NCBI GenBank assembly: GCA_001898145.1
Contig: MKSR01000012.1
Location: 186,001 to 250,000, forward strand
From: Dyadobacter sp. 50-39
GTDB lineage: Bacteria > Bacteroidota > Bacteroidia > Cytophagales > Spirosomataceae
Length of the DNA: 64,000 nt
Reading direction: 5' to 3'
Position 1 is the stretch's first letter. Every line of letters starts with the position of its first letter. The translations under genes and the position numbers were made by a program. Shown here one piece after another: positions 47,408-55,839 of the stretch. Under the pieces are notes generated by a model. That model searched no databases, had not been told where the DNA came from, and saw only the letters and a program-made list of their open reading frames with translations.

Positions 47408-50400
47408 TTAAATTTCCTCCACTACAACGCTTTCCTGCACCCTGCCGGACTTCGCGCGCCAAGCATTCCACTTTTCACCGAGGCGGTCCACCAAATAATA
47501 TGCCATCGGCACGAGGTAAATGGTGAGCAGCATCGAGCTCGTCAAACCGCCGATCAGTACCCAGGCCAGGGAGTTCTTCCATTCGGCCCCGGCACCCGTT
47601 GCCGTGGCGATCGGCACCATCCCAATTACCATCGCGATGGTCGTCATCAGGATCGGCCGGAGGCGTTCTTCACCGGCAATCAGGATCGCCTTCCGGAACG
47701 GCACCCCCTCGGCTTTTTGCTGGTTGGCAAAGTCCACGATCAGGATCGCATTCTTTACCACGAGGCCGATGAGCATCAGCATACCGAGCATCGCAAAAAT
47801 CCCAATGTTGGACGACGACAATGCCAGCGCCAGCAGCGCCCCGATCACCGCTACCGGGATCGAAAACAACACCACGAACGGGTACACAAAGCTGTCGTAG
47901 AGCAACACCATGATGAAATACACGAGCATTAGCCCTGCCAGCATCGCCAGCCCCAAAGAACCAAAACCCTCGCTCTGGTTCTTCGCGTCACCACCCCAGG
48001 TAAGTATAATGTCGTCCGGAAGCGGGTTTTCCTTTAAACCGGCCTGAATATTACTTACCAGGGTTCCCGATCCTATCCCTAATGTATTGGCGGTGACTGT
48101 GACGGATGAGCGACGGTTTTTCCGCTCTACAATACTCGGGCCCGTACTGAGAGTTACATCCGCGAATTGTGCCAACTGCACGGATTGTTTAGCCACCGGA
48201 CTGTAAAATGTAATAGCCTTCACATCTTCCGGGTTTTTGCGGTCAAATGCATCCAGCATAATGCGGATATCGTAATCCTCCCCCCCGTCGCGGAATTTGG
48301 AATCGTCGTTGCCGGCGAATGCATTCTGCATGGTTGCGCCCACGGTTTGAATGTCCAGTCCAAGCTTCGCCATTTTTTCGCGGTCGATATCCACCCGCAC
48401 TTCGGGGTTACCGGCTTCCACCGACACATTCACGTCGTTCGCTCCGGGCGTTTTACGCAAGCGGTTTGCGAGATCGTTGGCAGCAGCCAGGATTTTGTCG
48501 AGGTCGTCGCCGCTGAGAAACACTTCGATAGGCGCGGTGCCGGAGTTAACCATACCAATGGCCGCCGAGTTGAATTCCACTCCCGCAAACCGCTGTTCCA
48601 GCTCTTTACGAACCGACAGCATGTAATCCTCGGTAGGCTGCGCATTTTTACGTTCTGCCACCGGGATCAGTTCTACGGTCAGTTCGGTGCGGTTGGTTTC
48701 TCCGCGTCCGGAGCTGTTCAGGCCGGTACTGGCCCCGCCAACGTTCGCGAAAATGGTTTTTACCTCCGGCTTTTTACGCAGGTAGTCTTCAATGCTTCGC
48801 GCAGTAAGGTTGTTCTGCTGCAACGATGCGCTTTTATCAAGCTTCATCGTGAGCAGGAATTTACCCTGGTCACCTTCGGCCACGAACTCCGAGCCGATAA
48901 TGCCCAGGCCCATCACCCAGCCGGTCATGACCACGATCGCCACCAATATTCCCGAAAAGCCCAGTTTATGCCCAAGCACCCATTCCAGGGAGCCATGGTA
49001 CCATTTGGTCAGGGCGGACAGGCCTTTTTCGAACCAGATCAGGAAAGCCTGCGCCGGGTTTTTGGGGTTCAAGTGCTCTACTTTCGCCATTTTGGACGTC
49101 ATCCAGGGTGTCAGTGTGAAACTCACCAGCAAACTGACCATCGTCGCAAACGCGACCGTCAGCGAGAACTGGCGCAGCAGGTCCGCGATCACCGAGTTCA
49201 CCATCGTAATGGGCACGAAAACGACCACGATCACGAGCGTAATAGCCAATGCTGCAAATCCGATCTCGGTCACACCGTCGACCGTTGCACGCCAGCGGTC
49301 CTTACCCATTTCCAAATGCCGCTGAATGTTTTCCAGGATCACAATGGAGTCGTCGACCAGGATACCGATCACGAGCGAGAGCGCAAGCAGCGTCATCAGG
49401 TTGAGCGAGTAGCCCATCACGTACATGAACAGGAACGCAGCAATGAGCGAAGCCGGCACCGACACCATTACGATGAATGCATTCCGAAAACTGTGCAGGA
49501 AAAGCAGCATGACAACGGCCACGAGAATTACCGCAATCACCAAATCGTGCGTTACCGCCTCCACAGATTCCAGCGTGAATATCGAACTGTCGTACGCGAT
49601 CGCGAATTTGATTTTATCCTTTGCATTGGCCTTTTCAATGGAAGCCAGCTTCGACTGCACCGATTTACTGATCTCAACCGCATTCGCATCGGATTGCTTC
49701 TTGATAAACAAACCGATGCCATTCGTGCCATTGTACCGGCTGATGCTCTCCGCATCGGTGAGGCCGTCGGTAATGTCGGCCACGTCGCCAACGCGGATGG
49801 GGCTGTTATTCACCGGCGAGGTAATGACCAGGTTACGAATATCGTCCAGCGAGGCAAACTTACCGGCCAGGCGCAAGGTCATATTCTCCGAAGTACTCTT
49901 CACTTTTCCGGTCGGAAAGTCAAGATTGGCCTGGTTGATAGCCTGCGTTACCTGTAAAAGTGACAACCCATAGAAACGCAGTTTGTCATTATTGACATTG
50001 ATACGGATCTCGCGCTGGTCGCCGCCGGTCATGGTAATCTCGGCAACGCCTTCGATCTGCTGCAACATTGGCAGGTATTTGTCCTCCACTTGTTGGTAAA
50101 AAACTTCGTTGGGAAGGCTGGAAGTGGCTAGCAGCTGCATAATGGGCTGGTCACTCGGCGAGATTTTGGACAACGAAGGCGTCTCGGCGTCGTCGGGCAA
50201 ATCGCTCAGCATGTTATTCACATCGCGCTGGGCATCTTCCAGGGCCTTGTCGATATCGGTACCCGCCTTGAATTGCACGATCACAAGCGACGCACTCTCC
50301 ATCGATTTGGAAGTGACGTCTTCAATGTTATCCAGGCCGGACACCGCATCCTCAATCTTCTTGCTGACCTCGGCCTCTACCTCCGTCGGCGCTGCACCTG

Positions 50401-50554
50401 GATATAATGTGGTAATCGTAATAGTAGGAACAGAAAACTCCGGCAACAGCACGTAGCTGAGCTGATTGTAGGAAGCCAGACCGCCGATGAACAGGATCGC
50501 GAAAAGCACGATGATCATCGAAGGGCGCTTCAATATGGTTTCAATGAATTTCAT
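47408..50554 (-). CDS. RND efflux transporter permease (AcrB/HAE1-like)
   Basis: 1048-residue inner-membrane pump protein. The N-terminus KFIETILKRPSMIIVLFA is the first transmembrane helix of HAE-type RND pumps. The charged transmembrane motif in the helix-4 region (LVIGILVDDSIVILENIQRH) contains the proton-relay Asp pair. Two repeated halves are evident, with the second copy near 900-980 (LIGLVVKNAILIVDFANQ). It exports hydrophobic compounds by proton motive force with an adaptor and outer-membrane channel. It is the last gene of the TetR-TolC-MFP-RND set, ending 21 bases after the adaptor stop. Full length. Confidence 0.95.
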   Translation of the reverse strand: MKFIETILKRPSMIIVLFAILFIGGLASYNQLSYVLLPEFSVPTITITTLYPGAAPTEVEAEVSKKIEDAVSGLDNIEDVTSKSMESASLVIVQFKAGTDIDKALEDAQRDVNNMLSDLPDDAETPSLSKISPSDQPIMQLLATSSLPNEVFYQQVEDKYLPMLQQIEGVAEITMTGGDQREIRINVNNDKLRFYGLSLLQVTQAINQANLDFPTGKVKSTSENMTLRLAGKFASLDDIRNLVITSPVNNSPIRVGDVADITDGLTDAESISRYNGTNGIGLFIKKQSDANAVEISKSVQSKLASIEKANAKDKIKFAIAYDSSIFTLESVEAVTHDLVIAVILVAVVMLLFLHSFRNAFIVMVSVPASLIAAFLFMYVMGYSLNLMTLLALSLVIGILVDDSIVILENIQRHLEMGKDRWRATVDGVTEIGFAALAITLVIVVVFVPITMVNSVIADLLRQFSLTVAFATMVSLLVSFTLTPWMTSKMAKVEHLNPKNPAQAFLIWFEKGLSALTKWYHGSLEWVLGHKLGFSGILVAIVVMTGWVMGLGIIGSEFVAEGDQGKFLLTMKLDKSASLQQNNLTARSIEDYLRKKPEVKTIFANVGGASTGLNSSGRGETNRTELTVELIPVAERKNAQPTEDYMLSVRKELEQRFAGVEFNSAAIGMVNSGTAPIEVFLSGDDLDKILAAANDLANRLRKTPGANDVNVSVEAGNPEVRVDIDREKMAKLGLDIQTVGATMQNAFAGNDDSKFRDGGEDYDIRIMLDAFDRKNPEDVKAITFYSPVAKQSVQLAQFADVTLSTGPSIVERKNRRSSVTVTANTLGIGSGTLVSNIQAGLKENPLPDDIILTWGGDAKNQSEGFGSLGLAMLAGLMLVYFIMVLLYDSFVYPFVVLFSIPVAVIGALLALALSSSNIGIFAMLGMLMLIGLVVKNAILIVDFANQQKAEGVPFRKAILIAGEERLRPILMTTIAMVIGMVPIATATGAGAEWKNSLAWVLIGGLTSSMLLTIYLVPMAYYLVDRLGEKWNAWRAKSGRVQESVVVEEI

Positions 50555-50575
50555 GAGCTTGTTGATGAAGTGTTG

Positions 50576-51625
50576 TTATTGTGCGACAACCGACGTTCCG
50601 TCCTGCAAATTGATCTGTCCGCTCGTCACGACGCGGTCGCCCGCTTTCAGACCTTTGGTAATCTCATAATATTCGTTCGTAGTGGCACCCACGCTTACGC
50701 TCCGCAATGCCGCCTTGCCGTTTTCAACGACATACAATTGTGGCTGCTTCGCCGAACCCGTAATGGCCTGGCGGGGGACTGCCAATGCTTCGCCTTTCAC
50801 TTTCGAGTCGCTCGCGATGGAGCCGTACATGCCGGCTTTCAATGGATTGGTACCAGAATTTTGGACGGTTATTTCGACGGGATAGTTATGCGCCTCATCA
50901 CCCTGTGCAGCCACCATCGTTACTCGTCCCTTGAAATCCGCGTGCGGGTAGACATCCGTGCGTACGGGAATAGCTTTACCTGTCCTGAATTCATTCACTG
51001 ATTTTTCAGGAATGTTCACCACCAGTTTGAGGGAAGAAATATCGGTAATCTCTGCAATGGGCGTTCCCTGGCTTACTACCGAGCCTTTTTCCACCATTTT
51101 GGCCGTGATAATGCCGCCGAACGGTGCGATAATGCTCGTATTTTTAATCTGCTTGTTCAATTGCTTGATCTGCGCCTGCGTGCTGCGGATGCTGAGTTGT
51201 GTGCGCTCGACATTCACCGCCGGCACCGCGTCGCCTTTCACCAGGGCTTCATACCGTTTCAGATCGTTCTGGTAGCCTTCCAAAGTCACCTGTAAAGCTT
51301 CCACCTGGTAATGCAGCTGCTCATCGTCTATTTTTGCGATCAGCTGCCCGGCAGCCACGTGCTGGCCCACTTCCACATTTAATTTCACTATCTCGCCGCT
51401 CGCCTGCGGGCGGATCTCCGCTTTCCGGTTAGGATTAAACGAACCCAGAAAACCGGATTCCTGTGAAAGATCGCGCAGTTCCGCGACCGCTACCTTTACC
51501 CCTACCTTCGGATCCGGATCGGGGATGTATACTTTCTGCTCCGTTTTTTCCTTGTTGCTCAGCAACTTCGCCGCCGTAAGCCCCAGCACGGCAATGATTC
51601 CCAGGAAGATGAATAGACGTTTCAT
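50576..51625 (-). CDS. RND periplasmic adaptor (membrane fusion protein)
   Basis: 349 residues. N-terminal hydrophobic segment (LFIFLGIIAVLGLTAAKLL) inserts or anchors the protein. The lipoyl-like half-motif KAEIRPQASGEIVKLNVEVGQHV and its second half GIITAKMVEKGSVVSQG flank a coiled coil. A barrel and membrane-proximal domain follow, with FKGRVTMVAAQ. Adaptors bridge the RND pump and TolC. It is co-directional with the pump (21 bases) and TolC (161 bases). Confidence 0.93.
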   Translation of the reverse strand: MKRLFIFLGIIAVLGLTAAKLLSNKEKTEQKVYIPDPDPKVGVKVAVAELRDLSQESGFLGSFNPNRKAEIRPQASGEIVKLNVEVGQHVAAGQLIAKIDDEQLHYQVEALQVTLEGYQNDLKRYEALVKGDAVPAVNVERTQLSIRSTQAQIKQLNKQIKNTSIIAPFGGIITAKMVEKGSVVSQGTPIAEITDISSLKLVVNIPEKSVNEFRTGKAIPVRTDVYPHADFKGRVTMVAAQGDEAHNYPVEITVQNSGTNPLKAGMYGSIASDSKVKGEALAVPRQAITGSAKQPQLYVVENGKAALRSVSVGATTNEYYEITKGLKAGDRVVTSGQINLQDGTSVVAQ

Positions 51626-51630
51626 TTGTT

Positions 51631-51746
51631 AATGATTGAATGACTGAATGGTTGAATGATTGAATAAAGGGAGTGTAAATCCTGAATGAAGGCGATGAGA
51701 AATGAGCACTATTCACTCATTCACTCATTCGCACATTCACTCATTT
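51631..51746. repeat. Inverted arrays of an 8 bp TGAATGAx simple repeat
   Basis: Between the TolC and adaptor genes, 51631-51665 holds about four TGAATGA-type units and 51711-51746 holds about four units in reverse orientation (ATTCACTC). In mRNA the two arrays could pair into a long imperfect hairpin, possibly a processing or attenuating site. Confidence 0.7.
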
Positions 51747-51786
51747 CAGTTGTTGATGAAAACGGTAAGATTGATGAAGTGTAATG

Positions 51787-53103
51787 TTATTTCTGAACCA
51801 GCTGGCCGGTTGCCTTTTTCCATTCCAGCTCGGCTTTCAGGAGCTGCACGAGCGACGTCAAATAGTTGCTCTGCGCATCGAGAAGGCTGTTTTCGGCCTG
51901 TATAACGTCGGTAAGCGACACGGTTCCTTCTTTGAATTGCAGCTGGATTTGCTTGTATACCTTTTCCGCCAATGCCACCTGGTCCCGCTTCGCATTGATA
52001 TTTTTCTGCTCCACACCAAACTTATTGCGGGCGTTGTTTTCTTCCATCTGAATGGCCTCGCGTACCTGTTTCAGCTGCACGTCGAGCTTCTCTCGGTCGA
52101 TCTGGTTCTGGCTGCGTTTCGCCCTTCTCGCCAGCCCGTCGAATACATTCCAGTTGAGCTGCAAGCCTGCCCAGTAACCCGGCACATCCTGGAAAGTAGC
52201 GTTCTCTCCTCCCTGCGCATAGAACGCCATGTTCGCTACGCCATAGGCATTTACGGTCGGGATCAATCCGGAGCGTATATTCTTGTCCTGCAATTCGTTA
52301 AGGTCTTTCTGCTTTTGAAGCAGCGCTACATCCGTCCGCCTCATTTTGTCCCAGTCGGCGTAACCAGGCAGCGCCACATCCCGAACGCTTATTAATATAC
52401 GCATCGAATCTTGCTGCGGGATTCCTGTATAGTACTTCAACAGGTTAACCAGCTGGTTATAGTTGTCTCTCAGGGTTGCCTGCTGCGTTTCCGTGGATGT
52501 TTTGTTGATCAGGATCCGGTCGACATCCACGCGCTGGCCCAGTTGGTTGCGGTACAACAGCTCAGAAACCTTGTAGAGCCGGTCGAGCGAAATGAGGTTA
52601 CTGTCCAGAAAAGCCATCTGCTGGGCTACTGTAACCAGATTGTAATAGGCATCCGTCACGTGGTAGGCCACGTCCTCTTTTGTTTTCGTAGTACTCAGAG
52701 AGGTCAGCTCCCGGTTGAGGCTAGCCGCTTTCAATGCATACTTGATCGACGGATTGTACAGTGCCTGAGTCACTTGCGCGGTAGTCGAGAGATTATAGGG
52801 CAATCCGAAAGCCAGCGTACTGAACTCCCCTTCCGGCCCGCCGAACGCACTCGCCGGCACCACTTGCCCCGGAATCTTGAAATACCGCCGGTAATCCCCC
52901 GAAACATTCAGGCTGGGCAGCAATCCCGATCGCACCTCGTCGATCTTCGCATTGGTTTTCGCTTCATCGAGGCGTGCGGCCTGCACACTGAAATCATTTT
53001 TCATGGCCAGGTCCAGCAATTGGTTAAGGTCATACTGCTGCGCCTGCGTTCGCTGGAAAAGCATCAGGCATAGCAACCCCGTGACACGGAACAGGTGTTT
53101 CAT
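51787..53103 (-). CDS. TolC-family outer-membrane efflux channel
   Basis: 438 residues. Signal peptide (VTGLLCLMLFQRTQAQ), then two outer-membrane efflux protein repeats (YDLNQLLDLAMKNDFSVQ... and a second LKDLN-style half). Long helices rich in Gln, Asn and Leu fit the TolC alpha-barrel. It forms the outer-membrane exit of the pump. It is the second gene after TetR with a 55 base gap that holds a dyad resembling an operator. Confidence 0.93.
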   Translation of the reverse strand: MKHLFRVTGLLCLMLFQRTQAQQYDLNQLLDLAMKNDFSVQAARLDEAKTNAKIDEVRSGLLPSLNVSGDYRRYFKIPGQVVPASAFGGPEGEFSTLAFGLPYNLSTTAQVTQALYNPSIKYALKAASLNRELTSLSTTKTKEDVAYHVTDAYYNLVTVAQQMAFLDSNLISLDRLYKVSELLYRNQLGQRVDVDRILINKTSTETQQATLRDNYNQLVNLLKYYTGIPQQDSMRILISVRDVALPGYADWDKMRRTDVALLQKQKDLNELQDKNIRSGLIPTVNAYGVANMAFYAQGGENATFQDVPGYWAGLQLNWNVFDGLARRAKRSQNQIDREKLDVQLKQVREAIQMEENNARNKFGVEQKNINAKRDQVALAEKVYKQIQLQFKEGTVSLTDVIQAENSLLDAQSNYLTSLVQLLKAELEWKKATGQLVQK

Positions 53104-53110
53104 GGCTAGA

Positions 53111-53135
53111 ACAAATGTTTATTTTAAATGTTTGT
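53111..53135. promoter_or_regulatory. Candidate TetR operator upstream of tolC
   Basis: ACAAATGTTTATTTTAAATG followed by TTTGT is an imperfect 25 base dyad (ACAAAxxTTTA ... TAAAxxTTTGT, 9 of 11 pairs) directly upstream of the TolC start. A related AAATGTTTTAAATG lies upstream of tetR near 53853-53866. This supports autoregulation, by inference. Confidence 0.4.
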
Positions 53136-53158
53136 TTAATGAAGTGGCAAAAAAAAGG

Positions 53159-53770
53159 CTACCCGATCACCAGATAGTTGCACACCATTGCCTTAATGTG
53201 CTCTTTTTGTTCTTCGGCGTACCGCTCAAAATCTTCGTCGGTCATCATGAAAAGCTCCTTATGGATTTCCTTGCCCATGAAGATAAACTCGACGCCGCAT
53301 TTGATCAGCGGAAGGATGTTTTCAAGCTGCATCGGCCTTAATGTGCCGTTCGCCGCGCCTTCTTCCAACTGCTTTTTGAGATGGGTCTCCCGCACCTGTC
53401 TGAAAATCGACATATCCGGGAAAAGCCGCTGCGGTGACTTGTGGATCTCGTTCATAATGAAGATCACCAGGTCGGGCTCCTTCTTCATCATCGCAAAATC
53501 GTTGTCGATGATTTCGGAAATTTTGGTTTTTATATCAATGTCCTTGTTCAGGATCGTGAGCATGTTCTGAAAGTATTCTTCCAGCACATCTTTGAAAATT
53601 TCCAGAAACAACTTCTCCTTGCTCCTGAAATAGTAGTTGGTTAACGCAATATTCATATCGGCCTCCTTCGCGATGTCACGCGAGGTAGTACCGTCAAAAC
53701 CTTTTTTCAGAAAAACCCGCTTTGCCGCCTCCCTTATCCTGTCCTCACTTTTTTCTGTTACGCACTTCAC
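53159..53770 (-). CDS. TetR/AcrR-family transcriptional regulator
   Basis: 203 residues. N-terminal HTH: RIREAAKRVFLKKGFDGTTS and RDIAKEADMNIALTNYYFRSKEKL, the TetR consensus recognition helix. The C-terminal ligand domain (about 60-203) is helical. It heads the efflux operon on the same strand rather than being divergent. It most likely represses tolC-mfp-rnd and itself until a toxic ligand binds. Confidence 0.93.
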   Translation of the reverse strand: MKCVTEKSEDRIREAAKRVFLKKGFDGTTSRDIAKEADMNIALTNYYFRSKEKLFLEIFKDVLEEYFQNMLTILNKDIDIKTKISEIIDNDFAMMKKEPDLVIFIMNEIHKSPQRLFPDMSIFRQVRETHLKKQLEEGAANGTLRPMQLENILPLIKCGVEFIFMGKEIHKELFMMTDEDFERYAEEQKEHIKAMVCNYLVIG

Positions 53771-54063
53771 GATTTCGTGTTGGTTTTTGTAAATGATCGC
53801 AGCTGCTTATTGAATCAACGGATCAAAGTTGTGCAATAGAAATTACAATGCCAAATGTTTTAAATGGAAAATTTAAACAAGCATTTAAAATATATATTTG
53901 AAACTACTATTTATCACTTAAATCCTATTGTCACGACTTCTCCCGAAGCTGATATGGCCGTTGATCTCCATATACGCGCATTCCATAATCTCAAAGCGCT
54001 CTACGTTCACACGTTTCACGCGCGCCGCGCAAAAAACAAGCCAGACAATCCGCTGAACCTACC
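53771..54063. promoter_or_regulatory. Upstream region of tetR
   Basis: About 293 AT-rich bases with AAATGTTTTAAATGG near 53853 and a matching inverted ATTTAAACAAGCATTT after it. This probably contains the efflux operon promoter and an operator. No gene is convincing here; a 68-codon plus-strand frame at 53864-54070 lacks protein-like features. Confidence 0.4.
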
Positions 54064-55053
54064 TTATTGAAGCATATTCCATTCGGCAATGCGGTCGCCC
54101 TGCTTTTCCACGAGCCACACTTTGCTTCCCTTGAAACGTTTAAGATACTTTTTGCTCTTTTCAATGCCTGCCACGCTGAATGCCGTCGCCAGCGCGTCGG
54201 CCACTGTTCCGTCGGGTGAAACGACCGTTGTTCGGACGTGGAAAAGCAACCCGATACCCGTTTTAGGATCAACAATGTGCGAGTAGCGGACGCCCTTGTA
54301 CTCCATGTACCGGTAAGTGGGCCCCGAGGTAGCAAGCGCGACGTTCGAGAGCTGCATGGCTTTGAGAGAGTCACTTCCGTTGGAGACATTGATATTCCAC
54401 CCCTTGAAGCCCGGCGGTGGATTAGTCAGGACAATCTTCCCACCCGCATCCATCATGGCGGAGGTAATGCCCAGCTTTTTCAATTCCTTGATGGCCTCTT
54501 CGGCGGCATATCCCTTGCCCAGCCCACCGATATCGAGCCGCATTCCTTTCTGCGTCAACATGACACTGTGCGTTTTCGCGTCCATTTTCAATTTAGAATA
54601 GCCTGTCCGCGCCAATGCGTCCCGGATCTCCTCCTCCGGCGGGAATATCCCTTTACGCGTCGCGTGGCGCCACATTTGCACCACCGGTCCCAGGGTAGCG
54701 TCAAAAACACCACCGGTTTTGGTGCTGATGTCCTGCGAAATCGCCAGGATATCGAACAGATCCTTGCTTACAGGCACCCACTTACCGCTTCCCGACGTCG
54801 CGGAGAGGCGGTTAATCTCGCTGCCGTCACGGTAGTCGCTCATGATCTCATTCAGTTCCTCCACTCTGCGGAAAGCATTGTTCGCCGCAACTTTCGCAAT
54901 CGAGTCATTGGCGGCATAAAAAACAAGCTTGAACGGCGAACCCATCAGGCCTTTCTCGAAAGTATATCGCATTTCCTGCGCGTGCAGAGGGAATGCGGAG
55001 GAAGCCAGGCAGGTGAGAAAGAGGGTTAAAAGGGGCTTTGAAAACGAGGTCAT
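54064..55053 (-). CDS. apbE: FAD:protein FMN transferase
   Basis: 329 residues from the preferred ATG at 55053 (MTSFSKPLLTLFLTCLASS, a signal peptide). An upstream in-frame ATG at 55113 adds 20 residues before the signal and is less likely. ApbE motifs are MGSPFKLVFYA, VPVSKDLFDIL, LDIGGLGKGYAAEEAI, MDAGGKIVLTNPP and YSHIVDPKTGIG. ApbE attaches FMN covalently to Thr or Ser of periplasmic flavoproteins such as Nqr/Rnf subunits, using FAD and magnesium. No acceptor gene is near it in this window. Complete. Confidence 0.93.
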   Translation of the reverse strand: MTSFSKPLLTLFLTCLASSAFPLHAQEMRYTFEKGLMGSPFKLVFYAANDSIAKVAANNAFRRVEELNEIMSDYRDGSEINRLSATSGSGKWVPVSKDLFDILAISQDISTKTGGVFDATLGPVVQMWRHATRKGIFPPEEEIRDALARTGYSKLKMDAKTHSVMLTQKGMRLDIGGLGKGYAAEEAIKELKKLGITSAMMDAGGKIVLTNPPPGFKGWNINVSNGSDSLKAMQLSNVALATSGPTYRYMEYKGVRYSHIVDPKTGIGLLFHVRTTVVSPDGTVADALATAFSVAGIEKSKKYLKRFKGSKVWLVEKQGDRIAEWNMLQ

Positions 55054-55148
55054 GGAAAAAATTACGTCTATACAGGGCTGCAAATTACTTGATTTCATGT
55101 AATTCAGACGCAATGCGCCCGGTACAATCTCCGCTTCGCCCCAAACGA

Positions 55149-55185
55149 CGAAAGGGGTAAGGACCTCCCGTCCCTACCCCTTTCG
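55149..55185. terminator. Strong hairpin between apbE and a small membrane protein gene
   Basis: A 16 pair stem with one mismatch: CGAAAGGGGTA pairs with TACCCCTTTCG, with further GGAC/GTCC pairing and a 5 base loop. It lacks a clean T tract on either strand, so it may be a bidirectional terminator or RNA-stabilising structure. Confidence 0.6.
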
Positions 55186-55202
55186 CTTCCGGTAGCTATA
55201 TT

Positions 55203-55394
55203 TTAGTATTCGCTATACTCGTCTATCAGATTGCTTTCCTCAGCATGATGATGATGTGCGTTAATTGCATCTTTAATCATTCCTGCACCTATGAAAGGCA
55301 GGGAAATAACAGTCGAAATAATCATTGCGAAAAACATAATAGTTGCAAAAAATAACTTCCCGGAATACCCAACCATGTTCAATAAGAAGTTCAT
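55203..55394 (-). CDS. Small membrane protein, 63 residues
   Basis: One or two hydrophobic segments (LFFATIMFFAMIISTVIS, then LPFIGAGMI) followed by a histidine-rich HHHH and an acidic tail ending EYSEY. A strong hairpin directly after its stop supports a real transcript. No family is recognised. The His cluster could bind metal; that is a guess. Confidence 0.5.
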   Translation of the reverse strand: MNFLLNMVGYSGKLFFATIMFFAMIISTVISLPFIGAGMIKDAINAHHHHAEESNLIDEYSEY

Positions 55395-55618
55395 GCTTTT
55401 TGCTATTGTTTATACTATAATTTTCATTGGTAAAGTTAAAAAAATAACCGTGCCACTCCAAAGAAATATGCTTATTTTTGGACTTTATTTAATGATTTAG
55501 AGAACTACGTACGTCATTATAGAGGCGTTTAGTAGCACTAATTCTACAAATCATAGCATCAAATTCCCCGCCTTTGATAATCCGTACAACTAATTAACAC
55601 CACACACCCTTGCGGTTC

Positions 55619-55765
55619 ATGAGCGAATTCTTTACGGCTTTTTTTAGGATCATTTTCGCCGTAATACTCGGTACCGCCGCCGTGCTGACCACGCTGGTCC
55701 TATCGCCGGTGCTGCTCGTGATGTGGGTTTGGAAAAATCTGAACAATGCTCCCCCCAGAAGGTGA
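55619..55765 (+). CDS. Small membrane protein, 48 residues
   Basis: An ATG at 55619 opens 48 codons with a long hydrophobic stretch (IIFAVILGTAAVLTTLVL and SPVLLVMWVW) ending in NNAPPRR and TGA. Codon use fits the surrounding genes. It is too short for common gene finders. An alternative is the opposite-strand 70-codon frame, which is less protein-like. No homologue is recalled. Confidence 0.5.
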   Translation: MSEFFTAFFRIIFAVILGTAAVLTTLVLSPVLLVMWVWKNLNNAPPRR

Positions 55766-55839
55766 AGTGCTTGCCCGAGGGATCGGCTGACGTCAGGTTT
55801 GGTCAAATGTAGTGAAGAGTCGGAATAGGGATGCGCGTC

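Noticed and set aside
48167-49957. Long plus-strand frame opposite the RND gene
   Set aside because: Antisense shadow of a clear RND permease, rich in His and Arg from reversed codons.
53864-54070. 68-codon plus-strand frame upstream of tetR
   Set aside because: Low complexity start, no domain, overlaps the end of apbE, and no conserved signature.
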